Assembly (NCBI RefSeq): GCF_937616625.2
Contig: NC_065574.1
Location: 25,112,501 to 25,176,500 of the forward strand
Direction: 5' to 3'
DNA from: Mercurialis annua
Taxonomy: Eukaryota > Streptophyta > Magnoliopsida > Malpighiales > Euphorbiaceae
DNA: 64,000 nucleotides
The notes beneath the pieces were generated by a model. The model did no database searches. It had not been told where the DNA came from and saw only the letters and a list, made by a program, of their open reading frames with translations. The position numbers were made by a program, and so were the translations under genes. Positions 53,698 to 64,000 of this stretch are shown here, in pieces (within the stretch, counting starts at the first letter, position 1; every line of letters starts with the position of its first letter).

Positions 53698-56185
53698 TGT
53701 AATACCCCAAAATGTCTAATTATCTAATTGGACCACGTGTTCAGTTTAGATTAGCCAGAGTGGCGAAATCGGAAAGATTTTGATAAATAAATTTCAAGTA
53801 GGTCGGTTTCAGGAAATAAATTATGAGAAAATTTAAGGTTATATTTCGATTCTAAAATTAGAATTGAAATTAGAAGGAAAAATGTTAAGAAAAGTCTAAA
53901 TAAAGTACAGGGACCAAAGTGGTAATTTAACCGCTTTGAATCGAAAATAGAAATATTGGATTTTTGACGGGAAGGTACTAATATCGAGCTTTGTATTATT
54001 TATCGGATATAAATAATGCTTAAAAGTCGTAATAAAAGAGTTTAACGATTTAGCTATGGACTAAATCGTATAAAAGAAAAGTTTAAAGGATAAATGATAA
54101 GAAACAAAAAGAACAAGGATCAAAGTGGGCTTTTAGCCAAATAATATAAGAAAGGAAATATGAAATGAAGAATCAGAGGAAGGATCGAGAGAAAGGAAAG
54201 GTTATCGCCGATTACAACGTTTCGCCGCCGTTTCGCCGTTCGACGTCCGATTCAAGCGATTTTCGCGGCCATCTCTCCGGAATTCAATATTCTACTGATC
54301 TTGAGCTTTATTCAAGGTAAATTTTCGGATTTTTGGTGCTAAAAGCAAGTTTATAGGCTGTTTTAGTTTAGAATTTGGAATTATCGATTTAAACTCGATT
54401 TTAGCGTTTTCGGAAAAACAAAGTTACGGGTTTTGTTGGAAACGGAGTGTTTGGCATGTATGGCAAGTGATAGCACGACGGGAAGCCCAGAAACGACGTT
54501 TCCGGGGACTGCGTGCGGATCGCACGTGGTGTGCGATCGCACACCCGTGGTGTGCGGACGCACACCTGTGATGGTGTGCGGACGCACACCAGTGAAGGTG
54601 TGCGAACGCACACCCACAGTGTGAGAACGCACACCGGTGTGCGAACGCACACCCATGGTGTGCGAACACACACCACCTTGTGCAGACGCGTATTCCATGA
54701 GGGACTAAAATGGACTTTTTGTCCGAGGGACTAAAATAGACTTAGCTCGACGTTTTATGCAAGTAACGATAATGTAAAGTGTTAAGAGAATTATATAACT
54801 CTCGGATACAAGGAGTAGTATTTGGTAAGTCGTGGATACGACTAAGAATTTCTGAATACGAGAATAATACCAAGAATGAAACCAATATTTAAATTATGAA
54901 AGTATTATACGTATTAATATATAAAGTGCACGTCTAATCATTAACAATTTATCAGACGTGTCAGCGAGTAGTGGAGTCAATAGAAGCGGATTAGCGAGAG
55001 CGTACTATCAAATCGATCATATCATTTCTTGGATTGCGGTCACTGTGAGTTGTATTTTACTTTCGTGTATTATCAATTGATACTATTTTGGTATTATTAT
55101 CTATATGTTGTTGATATGCATCGCACTATATATATTTGAATTATTGATATGTTATATGTTTTGAATAAGTTTTTATGTACAAGGACCTAGTATACGATCC
55201 AACGAAACTAGCTACCTATTGGGTGTCAATAGGCTGTGTGATCACCAGTAATGTGTCAGTCTAGCGTGTCTGACTATGAGGTACGATATGATATGCATGG
55301 ATGATATGATTATGAAAGTTAAAATATGAGTTTGATACGAGAGTGAACTCGGTTAAAATAACCTGAGCCCCACGAGAGTGAACTCGGTTAGAGTAACCTG
55401 AGCCCCGTATCTAGTGCCACTTTGGGATTAAGAGATATGTTCTGACTGACGTGGTTGAACGTGAATGCTCCCGGATCAGACTATTGGAATCAGTATGATT
55501 TGAATAATAGAGAGTTACGTTATGTTTCAGGATTTTAGTTTCGAAAGGATCGAGTACTTGTTCATATGTACTTTTATATTGATATTGATTTGAAATGCGA
55601 TGCTATGTTTTTATAATAATACCGTTAGTAAACTGCGAACTCACTCAGTATTTTCCCAAATATTGACCCCTCACCTTTGATGTCTTTCAGGTACTTAGTA
55701 TGTGGACCTAGCTAGAGGCCAATTTTGAAGTCCAGAAGTCAGTTGTATATGTTTAGTATCTGACTTCTGTGAATGCTGCAGTAGTGGTCCCGTGTTGACA
55801 GAGTCGTAGCCTAGACATCAGTACATTTTGAGTCTACATATTACGTGCTGTCTTGTTTATATTTTCGTAGGCTGGGTGTATTGTATGTGGTTCACGGCCC
55901 CAGATGCCGGTGACATGTTCTGAGACACTAACTGATGTATATAGTACCGCGAGGCCAGTTCGTACGGGGTACGGTAACTAGAGCCCGCGAGGTTAATAAA
56001 ACAGTTAGTGTAAATGTTTATATATATATATGTGTTATATATATATGTTCGTTGCTTCCGTTGTTTAATGTATTTATTATTATTTGCAAAAAAAATTAAT
56101 AGTGAAATGAGGCTTGCTACGGGTTCCGGAGCTAACACTCCCGTTCCCTAGCGCCGGTTGCGGCTCAATATTTTGGGTCGTGACA
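53698..56185 (+). repeat. 3' LTR of the gag-only element
   Basis: Complete, 2,488 bp, from tgtaatacccc to gggtcgtgaca. It contains a palindrome array at 54519-54675 with about eight units, fewer than the 5' LTR, and a different second unit (gtgtgcgatcgcacac). Confidence 0.9.
54519..54675 (+). repeat. Palindrome array in the 3' LTR (about 8 units)
   Basis: The same palindrome family as 48340-48545, but with a different order and number of units. LTRs are identical at insertion, so unit loss or gain happened afterward. Confidence 0.9.
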
Positions 56186-56190
56186 GGGGG

Positions 56191-56328
56191 GTAGGCAATT
56201 ACAATAATAGGTTTCATTAAGATAAAATATATATTTAATAATATGAAATCAATAGGAGTTTAATTTAAATAAGATTATATAAATAAAAATATACTGGATT
56301 AATTAAGAGTTTAACTCCAACTCATATT
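56191..56328. repeat. Block Y, copy D, last part
   Basis: Inverted match to 5740-5880 (gagtttaactccaactcata). It is continuous with 47530 if the LTR element is removed. Confidence 0.75.
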
Positions 56329-58949
56329 TGTAACACCCCGTATTTTTCTGATTAGTTTCGATGAATTTTTCGATGTTTTTTTGATTTCTCAAAATCGAGT
56401 TTTGGCTCGTGTGACTTTTATTATATCGTTTGAACCGTTTTGTGTGCTTTGGGCTTAAAGGATCCACCTTGGGATTTAAAATTAAATCGGTGTGCGTCAG
56501 TGGGGTTTTGAGCATGCCAAGAGGAATTCTAATTTTTATAATGTGTATTTAAATAAATCAGTTTGATTTTTTTCGTTTAGATTAAAAATAATATTATTAA
56601 TAAAATATTTATAAAGGGTAAACTTGTTTTTCTTTTTAAATAAAAAATAATATTATTAATAAAATATTTATAAAGGGTAATCTTGTCTTTTCTTTTTAAA
56701 TAAATTTTTTTATTATTAATAAAATATTTATAAGGGGTGGGCTTGCAATTGTATCTTTTAAAACAAAGCCCTAATCTAACTAAGTGTATATAAGGACTCT
56801 TAACTATTATTTATTTGCACACAAACAACGCCGGAAAAAAAAAATAACGAGAGAAGCATTTGCGTCAATGAAAGGTATTCTTGTCATTCTATCATAAATC
56901 CCTTTGAGTTTAATATTTTGGTTGGCCAAGATTATTGCAGTATTGAATCATGTGTAATTGTCGAGTTTTAAAAATTCTGAACGTTGAGAATTTCTACTGT
57001 TAGTTTGGTTTTCGTTTTAGTTTCTATGTAAATTCATGTTGCATGAATTGAAGTTGGCCATAAACCATTTTCCTTTTAGCTTGAGCCAATGAAATCCTTT
57101 CATTTTGGATTATAATGGCGACAGGAACTTATGCTTTCCTTTATATTCCTTTTATCATATAATTATTATAGGTTATTTATCTGTTGGTTTGGTGATGTTT
57201 TAATTCTAAAGTTTTAATTTGATTAAATACCGATTTTAAAAATCAAACCTTTAATTATCGTTTCGATTGTTAATTTGGCTATGTGATAATATTAATTAAA
57301 TCTGAAAATATTATTATTCTGATTATAATTAAATTGGTTTTATTAATTGCAATCAAATTGTCTGAGTATTATAATCGGGAAACAATATTTATATTTAACC
57401 TTAATTGAATAATTACTTGGATAATTATTATTTTGGGAATTTTGACTTAGTATGTCAAATTAATTTATTTATAATTATTTTTAATTTTTTTCTCTTAACT
57501 TATATTTGTTAAGTTCTGACGGTAACTAATGATTACTTGAGTTATAAGTTATTGAGTTCCGTTTTAAATCTTGATTATTATTTTATCAAAGTTGTTTCTA
57601 TAATTATAAACTATGGTTTATAATTGAATATAAATATATTTATTTTATCAAAGTGATTTTTGGTAATTATAAACTCTAGTTTATATTTTTGATAATATAT
57701 TTTTGGTCGGGTTAGACTTGGGTCACCCGACATGTGAGGTAACTTGGTAGTTATTAGTAACTCGGCTAATCCACTATTTGAGGAAATTAATTTAAGTTAT
57801 TAATTAGATATTATTTAAATAATATTTCTGAAACGGATTTTAAAACGGAAACTCAATAAACTTGTATTATTATTTATTTGAGTATTGTGTTTACTCAACG
57901 TTGTTCGTATATTGGCTTGGGTTATGATGTAATTATTTATTCTTTATGTTCTGGCTATATTTTGTTTCACTTGGTATTGTGCTAATCCTATGTGGTGTCT
58001 AGTACTCTCTAGAGTTAGGGGTTGATTTTAATATTGGTTTTTACCCTGTTCTTAGACTCGTCGACTACTCGTGCTTCAGAGTCGCATCAAGTTTTGTCGC
58101 TTTCCAGGTTTTCACGTGGATTAGCAAGCAGTGAGTTTGTAGTGCTATTTACCGCTTTATTAAGTACCACAATTTATTTTAATATTATAAATGCTTTTGA
58201 ACTGTTTTAAGCGATTATGGATCTGGATTGAAACGAGCTACTCGATAGGCTTGTATCGAGACTGTGTGCACCGGTAAGTACTCTGGGAATCGGCAGACTA
58301 AAGTCTTGCTTATGCTGGTATATATATATGACGAGGATTTGTTCCCGTCCACTTTGGTTTTATATTTTTCGGTATGATATGTCATACTCACGCTGGGATC
58401 ATTTCAATACTGTATTTCCATAATCATATTATATTAGTATAAAATGTTTTGATTTAAGGGTTTTAAACTTAATAAATGTAAATAGTATTGCGAACTCATC
58501 TCAATATATCTGACCCCGTTGTTTTCCCAAATTTTCCAGGTTTATGATTTGAAAGCTGGTCCACTCCGATTCTTTTGATTCTTCGGAGGTTTTTATGTTA
58601 TTTAAACTAGTTACTGTTTTCGAACTCTTAGACCGCAGTAGAACTAGTTTATTATATATTACATTGATATTACACTCTGGAATTATCGATTTGATCGATT
58701 ATTTATTATTAGCATGTTTACTCTGGATTACTTTAATATTATATTTAAGGCATGTTGAGCATTTTTGGATAATTAAGTTATTTATATTAGAACTGTAATA
58801 TAAATTGCTAGACTTAGGTTGGAGACTCGGTTGCCCCCGAGCAGTTTTCTGCAGGTTTAAATATTTAATTGTTTTCTGCAAGGCTTGCTACGGGTTTTCA
58901 TACCCATACCCTAGCACTGTTCACGATTCATGAAATTGGGTCGTGACAA

Positions 58950-61900
58950 AGTTGGTATCAGTAAAGCTTCGAACTAAGGCCAAATTTTTGCATGTTATGT
59001 GTTTATCGCTTTAAGGCATGTTAAGTTTTGTTGTGTCATAGGATCTACTGCGGAATTAGGATTCATGTCTTGTCTTTGAAAGTCATCTTTTGATTTTAAA
59101 ACTTTCTACCTACACCGATAGGATTGTGTCGAGTTAGTCATTTTGATGTCTTGATTTGATGCTAATATTTTTGTTTTTGATGCTGTTTCACTCGGATGAT
59201 TTTTAAATTGCTTTTGATTTCTCGGGAAATCTTATGCTTGTAATTTGCTTTAATTCATGCTTGGGCATGACGTTATTTTTCTTATCATGTTGTTGATGCG
59301 TTTTACTGGGTGATAAATTTTTGGTTGTTTTATGCCTTTAATAAAAATTGTTGACGTTGAATTATTTTGTGAGAACTTCTGGTTTTCGCCGAGAGCTTTG
59401 ATTTTTAAAAATGATATTTTGTCAGATTTGACAAATTTTCGAGATTAAATGATTTTTAGCTGAAAAATATTTTCCACGTTTTGTGGATTACATTGCTGGC
59501 CAGGTATCGTTTTAGATTTCCTTAAGAATATTATTTTTGCCTAACTGGTGTTTTGACGCAAAAAGTCAAAGGGGTAGTCTGGACACGACACCCTAAAATA
59601 TTATTTTTAGTCTATTGCCAGTAAAATAAAATTCGTTTATTTCAAAATTTTATATCTGACTAAGGTTTGAAAAAGTGTTGTTCTTTTGAAATAAAATAAA
59701 TTTCTCAAATTCAAAAAAATTGAATGTTACATCTAACTTGGTGTTTTCAAGATAATGGTTTTGTAATAAAATTATCTTGTAATGCGATACCGTTTTGATG
59801 ATTTAATATTACTTTGGTAATTTTACCATATTTTGGTTTGTCAACACTTTGATGTTGTTGGTCTTATGCTCAATTTACTAATTTTGATTGAAGCCAATAT
59901 TTCGGAAAAGATTGTTAAATAATAATTGTTTTTCCACTTGGGCGATGAGTGGATGTTATTACTTTGCGTGACGTCGAGCTACCTATTTTAAAAATATTGA
60001 GATTTATTTTCAGAAGGTGTTTTTTTTTCCGGATTTGAAAATGTGTTGCATACGTTTTATAAATGGATATTATGGGTTCGACTTGGGTCACCCAAATTTG
60101 GAGTTGAGCTTGGAAGTGGTAATCACTCGGTTAATTCGATGATTTAAATTGAGGCGTTTGAAAATAATTATATCTATTGTTTTATAAAAGAGATTTTCCG
60201 GAAAATGATTTTCAAAACTGTGGGGTTCGACATGAACTTAAAATCTATTTTTGTAAATTTTATCTTCGAGATGGGTTTTGATGCGTACTTTCGATCAATA
60301 TCTTTATTTATTTTAATATGATTTGACGTTTTGAGCATGTCATTATATGATTTAATATTGTAATCATTTCCGGGTTACTTGAGTTGTTACCATGTCCGTA
60401 GGAAATTCATTGATCATATAAGATGTTCTATGCTCAATCCTTTGATATTTATATTGTTTAACTATCTGAATGAAAAATTGTTTTACTGCAAGATGCTTAA
60501 GTGTTTTTCGGATGTGTGATCAATTTCTGACTTATATTACTGTGTTATTATTCTTGTCTCTAGTGTTTGATTAAGTTATGCCTTATCAGTTTTTGTCCTC
60601 GTTGACCTCATTGCGTGGAGTAGCACGTGAAGGTATTCCTCGCCAGTTTCCTTTGGCCTAACTTTGGCGTTGGTGTCGATGTGTGATTCGAACCTTTGTT
60701 TTGACCCTGCGATTAGTTTAGATGTTCTAGTTGGTTTAGCCGGATCGAACGTTTGACTTTAGAAATCGAAGTGATTAATTTTCTTATTAAAAATTTGAGG
60801 AGCGGTCCTCAAGAGCTATTTGTAGATTCGAATTTGGAATCTGCCCTGGTCAGAGGAAGGCGATTTGAGTTACTCAGCACCGGTAGAGTAATTCTACTCG
60901 TGAGTGCTTACCTCGTGCGTGGAATTTCAAGCATTATGCATTTCTAGATCGTGTTCGTTGTGAAATCAGAGTATCAAAATCTTTCGGCTATTGGCATTCT
61001 GGAAGAGGATGTAGAAACTGTGTTCGAGGTAGATCAGTGTAGTAATACACTGGTGTTTTCATTGGGTAGATCGGTGAAACACCGAAACTGATAGTGGAGC
61101 TGTGAAGGCGTTCGTATTGTTTGATGTCTTTGGAAAATTTTCAATTTGATTTAAGGGGGAATTCGTTATTAGGTAAATTTTAGTTTCCTTGTTGATGTTG
61201 GGTTATTTCGTTAATGACGATGCAAATTGGTGAACTAGGATAATGGAGATGGGCAAATATGTCAAAATGGGCGAGTGCACGTCTCACAGAGTGTAATGTC
61301 TAGAAAATGTTTCAAGGGAAAATTGATTTCAAATGTTAAATGGTTAAAGAAATTGAAATGTTTTTATCACATAATTGTGCCTAGACATGTCATGAACATG
61401 CATTTGAAATGCCACGAATAGGAAACTGCATCGAGCATTGAGCATGATCACTAATTAAAAGAGAAATAAATAATTGATACATGTATTTAGAGCATTCATC
61501 ACGACATTAGACTATTAGGGTTGAATGCAACTCTTTGGAGATCAGAGCTGTCATCACCCTGGCGCACAATTATGGAAAATAAATTTTATCAGTGAGAATT
61601 TTCAAGAAAAATATTTTGTTACAAACTCGCGAGTTATAATGTGAAAACGATGTTTAAAAAGTTATTAAAATTCAAACGGTTTTAAAATTTTTATTTGGTG
61701 GAAATCTAGACAAATACTCTGTGATGACGGTTGTGATTTAGGAAAAGTTACTTTGTAGGGATTTATTCAATTTTGTCGGTGTATCAGTATTTGGTAATTA
61801 GGAGAGCTATGGTTATAAGGTTGTATTCGAGGTTTAGTTGCGGTAAGTGCGGGAAAATTTTCAGTTCGGATTAAAGAATTGTGTCAGCTAGAGTATGTTA

Positions 61901-63380
61901 TTTGAGGATTTTTGATTTAAGAACATTGGTTATGCTCTGCGTGTATTTTTACACAACTCTAAGAAATTTTGTTTTTACAGATTCGATTTCTGTTTAAAAA
62001 GGTTTTGGTACCAGCAAGGAAATTATTTCGTGAACGAAGGGATTCTTATTTGCAAAATTTTATTTTGAGGAAGAGATGAAATTTTGGTCAGTTTTGATTA
62101 AAAGTGGATTTTAAGATTTTTTTCTAAATGAATGATTTTATAAAATCGTGAGTTTATTTTGAAAGTAAGGTTCGGTTGTGATTTCAAATTGAGAGTGTAT
62201 TATTATGTTGATGCGTTTACAAAACTAGAAGATTTTTCAACGGGTTAATTATTTTTGGTTGAAAATGAAATTAAACTTGAGGTACTAGTGATTTTAAATT
62301 AAAGGCGGACGGTGTTATTATATATTGTGTTTACGAGAAGCATTTTTCTAAGAAAAATTTTGTTTTGAGCATAACCAATAATCTAATTAAATTGCGATTT
62401 GATCTATATGATCTTTCGTAGGATTCGAGATTATAATGATCGATAAAAAAAAATTGAGGATGAAAAATTTTGTTGTAAGGAGTTTAAATTATGTATTCCT
62501 TAGAAATTGGTGTGCTTCTTACGACTGGATACGAAAAGTTGATGGTACTATCGAGTTGATCTTAGTTGGTGGAACCGAAACGATTCTAATGGTGTTAGTT
62601 TTCAACCGTTATTTTGTAAGAGCGTAGTTGATCACGATGACATTTTAAATAGTTGTTAAGTATTTTCTCATATGAGGTGTTTGGTGTTGTGACCACTGTA
62701 AGGGATATAGTGCATAGTCGTTAAGGAATGTAAGATTATGTCCAGTGAGAGTATCTGTATGTTTCGGCTTGTAGTATTGGAGTTTGGCTTAGTAAGATTA
62801 CGATTTGAATTTTGGGTTTGTTCCTACACTTGTAGTGTTGCTTTGGTAGTCTTTGGGACTTGAGCCTGTCATTTTAAAATATTTTCCTAGTTAGCGTGTT
62901 GGTTATATTCCCTGTTGGGAATAAATTCTTATTCATTCACACGTGGTGTTTGGAGAGTCGTTTGAGGTACCAGATTGTGGAACTAAGAAATTTTAACATA
63001 TGCGTGTGGTGATCTTTTGGGTTTTCAAAACAGTTTTAAATTCGAGGTCGTATTTCCTTAAGTTGGGGAGAATATATCACCGCAAATTTTTCAGTGTGTT
63101 TTCAGTTATATTAATTTTCGTTTCGCTTGGCTTTTCTCAGTTGTCTTTGTGATAGAATTACTGTGGGTAAGAGTTTGATTTAATCTATTGAATTGGCGAT
63201 GGTGTTTTTCTTAGGTTGATTTAGGCGGTCTTTATTTGTTTCCGTTGAGCTGTCATTCGACCGTTGGAAAATTTTGGGAATCAGAAATTATTTGATTAGT
63301 GGTTTTCTTTCGTTCCGTAATTTGAGTTACGTGTGTTTTCATGCGTGCTATGATTAATTTTATATTAATTTTGGTTGTGA
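58950..63380 (+). other. Noncoding interior of the LARD-like element
   Basis: T/G-rich sense strand without significant open frames. Patches such as gatcagtgtagtaatacact (61031-), gtctcacagagtgtaatgtc (61288-) and the stem block at 61370-61575 match the interior at 31252-31795. Decayed coding sequence could be present but is not recognisable. Confidence 0.6.
61370..61575 (+). other. Conserved stem-forming noncoding block (element at 56329-63817)
   Basis: Outer pairing cataattgtgcctag with ctggcgcacaattatg; inner hairpin GATCA-gagctg-TCATC at 61540-61555 with one mismatch; gcaactctttgg precedes it. Confidence 0.6.
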
Positions 63381-63382
63381 TA

Positions 63383-63417
63383 AATTCGAGGACGAATTTT
63401 TAATAAGTTGGTGAGAA
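63383..63417 (+). other. Polypurine tract, with a second PPT-like copy about 340 bp upstream
   Basis: aattcgaggacgaattttta, then aagttggtgagaa, before the LTR start. A related aattcgaggtcgtatttcct, then aagttggggagaa, lies at about 63041-63076. Confidence 0.7.
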
Positions 63418-63817
63418 TGTAACACCCCGTATTTTTCTGATTAGTTCCGATGAATTTTCCAATATTTTTTTGATTTCTCGAAATCGAGATTTGGCTCGTG
63501 TGACTTTTATTATATCGTTTGAACCGTTTTGTGTGCCTTGGGCTTAAGGGTCCATTTTGGAATTTAAAATTAAATCGGTGCGCGTCAGTGGGATTTTGAG
63601 CATGCCAGGAGGAATTCTAATTTTTATAATGTGTATTTAAATAAATCAGTTTGATTTTTTTCGTTTAGATTAAAAATAATATTATTAATAATATATTTAT
63701 AAAGGGTAAACTTGTTTTTCTTTTTAAATAAAAAATAATATTATTAATAAAATATTTATAAAAGGTAAGCTTGTCTTTCCTTTTTAAATAAAAAAATTGT
63801 ATTATTAATAAAATATT
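63418..63817 (+). repeat. 3' LTR, first 400 bp
   Basis: Colinear with 56329-56730, including the triple aataatattattaataaaat block. It is then broken by foreign sequence at 63818. Confidence 0.85.
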
Positions 63818-64000
63818 GGGTAATTTACACAAATCCCCTAAAAAGGTCTCTTTCTATTGTTTTTACCTCATAAAATAAAAATGTGCAGAAATCACTCAAA
63901 AAGAAAAGATAATTTTCATAAATCACCCATAACCCAAAATAAGATGAATTTCTAACAAAATAAGACAATTATAACCTTACTACACACGATCTCAACTCTC
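63818..64000 (+). mobile_element. Left terminus of a MULE-like element, running out of the window
   Basis: Begins gggtaatttacacaaatccc and continues with attgtttttacctcataaaa, agaaatcactcaaaaaga and aaatcacccataaccc. These match the left terminus of the element at 24104 in order. The nine bases before it, taaaatatt, are the expected target duplication. It has split the LTR at 63418. Confidence 0.7.

Larger units (their letters stand above)
47531..56185 (+). mobile_element. Young gag-only (TR-GAG-like) Gypsy-type LTR element
   Basis: Bounded by a 5-bp duplication, ggggg (47526-47530 and 56186-56190). The 5' LTR, 47531-49443, lacks the last 600 bp of the 3' LTR, 53698-56185. Outside the palindrome array the shared parts differ at roughly 25 positions in 1.9 kb, so it is recent. 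The PBS tggtatcagagc at 49444-49455 matches initiator tRNA-Met. The PPT precedes the 3' LTR. The only coding region is a gag-like ORF; there is no protease, RT or integrase. Movement would need proteins from another element. Confidence 0.9.
56329..63817 (+). mobile_element. Non-autonomous Gypsy-type (LARD-like) LTR element, 3' LTR interrupted
   Basis: The 5' LTR is 56329-58949 (2.62 kb, tgtaacaccccg to gtgaca). A PBS-like ttggtatcag, then taaagc, at 58954 has one extra base relative to tggtatcagagc. The interior, 58950-63417, has no gag or pol ORF. The PPT ends at 63417 and the 3' LTR starts at 63418 but is cut at 63818 by another transposon. LTR starts and ends, and patches of the interior, are related to the element at 30695-37113. 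Target duplication cannot be tested because the right end is outside the window. Confidence 0.85.

Overview
This window is plant nuclear DNA, probably from a eudicot. The evidence is canonical GT-AG introns, a KIN2-type stress-protein gene with short AT-rich introns, Ty3/Gypsy elements of plant type (one with the dual RNase H of the Tat lineage), CACTA, Mutator, Helitron, Stowaway, tRNA-SINE and L1-type relics, and a very AT-rich background. No prokaryotic signals, rRNA or genuine tRNA genes were seen.

Host genes are sparse. The only intact host-type genes are two nearly identical three-exon copies of a 66-residue KIN1/KIN2/COR6.6-like protein, at 3985-4466 (+) and 40659-41144 (-). A third copy at 22844-23321 (-) is a pseudogene. 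They lie in duplicated, inverted blocks. Block X is 2861-4940 against 39915-42266. Block Y is 5740-6036 plus 21822-22510 against 42890-56328, with insertions. Because the copies are similar, each shows an empty site for transposons inserted in the other, which orders events: duplication first, then Helitron, CACTA and LTR element insertions.

Layout. 1-1975: 3' part of a large LTR. 1977-2870: a 60-bp tandem array. 2796-6036: block X copy A with its KIN gene, a fold-back MITE and part of Y. 6037-21821: a Helitron-like insertion carrying an LTR fragment, nested Stowaway MITEs, a SINE and a complete 11.7-kb Tat retrotransposon (9598-21329, TSD actat). That element carries gag, protease and pol on the + strand and an intron-containing antisense gene for a plant-mobile-domain protein on the - strand. 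21822-24094: rest of Y and the KIN pseudogene. 24104-27762: a Pack-MULE-like element (9-bp TSD) with fragments of a DUF92/TMEM19 gene and a satellite array. 28256-29373: a LINE relic. 29510-39116: a small MULE-like element split by an antisense solo LTR (TSD caaag), itself split by a non-autonomous LTR element (30695-37113, TSD ctcat). 39640-42297: a MITE and block X copy C. 43453-47075: a decayed CACTA element (TSD atc). 47531-56185: a young gag-only LTR element (TSD ggggg). 56329-63817: another non-autonomous LTR element whose 3' LTR is cut by a MULE-like terminus at 63818.

The most unusual signals are: (1) the spliced antisense gene in the Tat element, with three short in-phase introns; (2) a noncoding block with paired, apparently co-varying stems shared by three non-autonomous LTR elements that are otherwise hard to align; (3) GC-rich palindrome arrays that hold the same place in related LTRs while the palindrome sequence itself changes. 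All calls come from reading the sequence; no database search was run.
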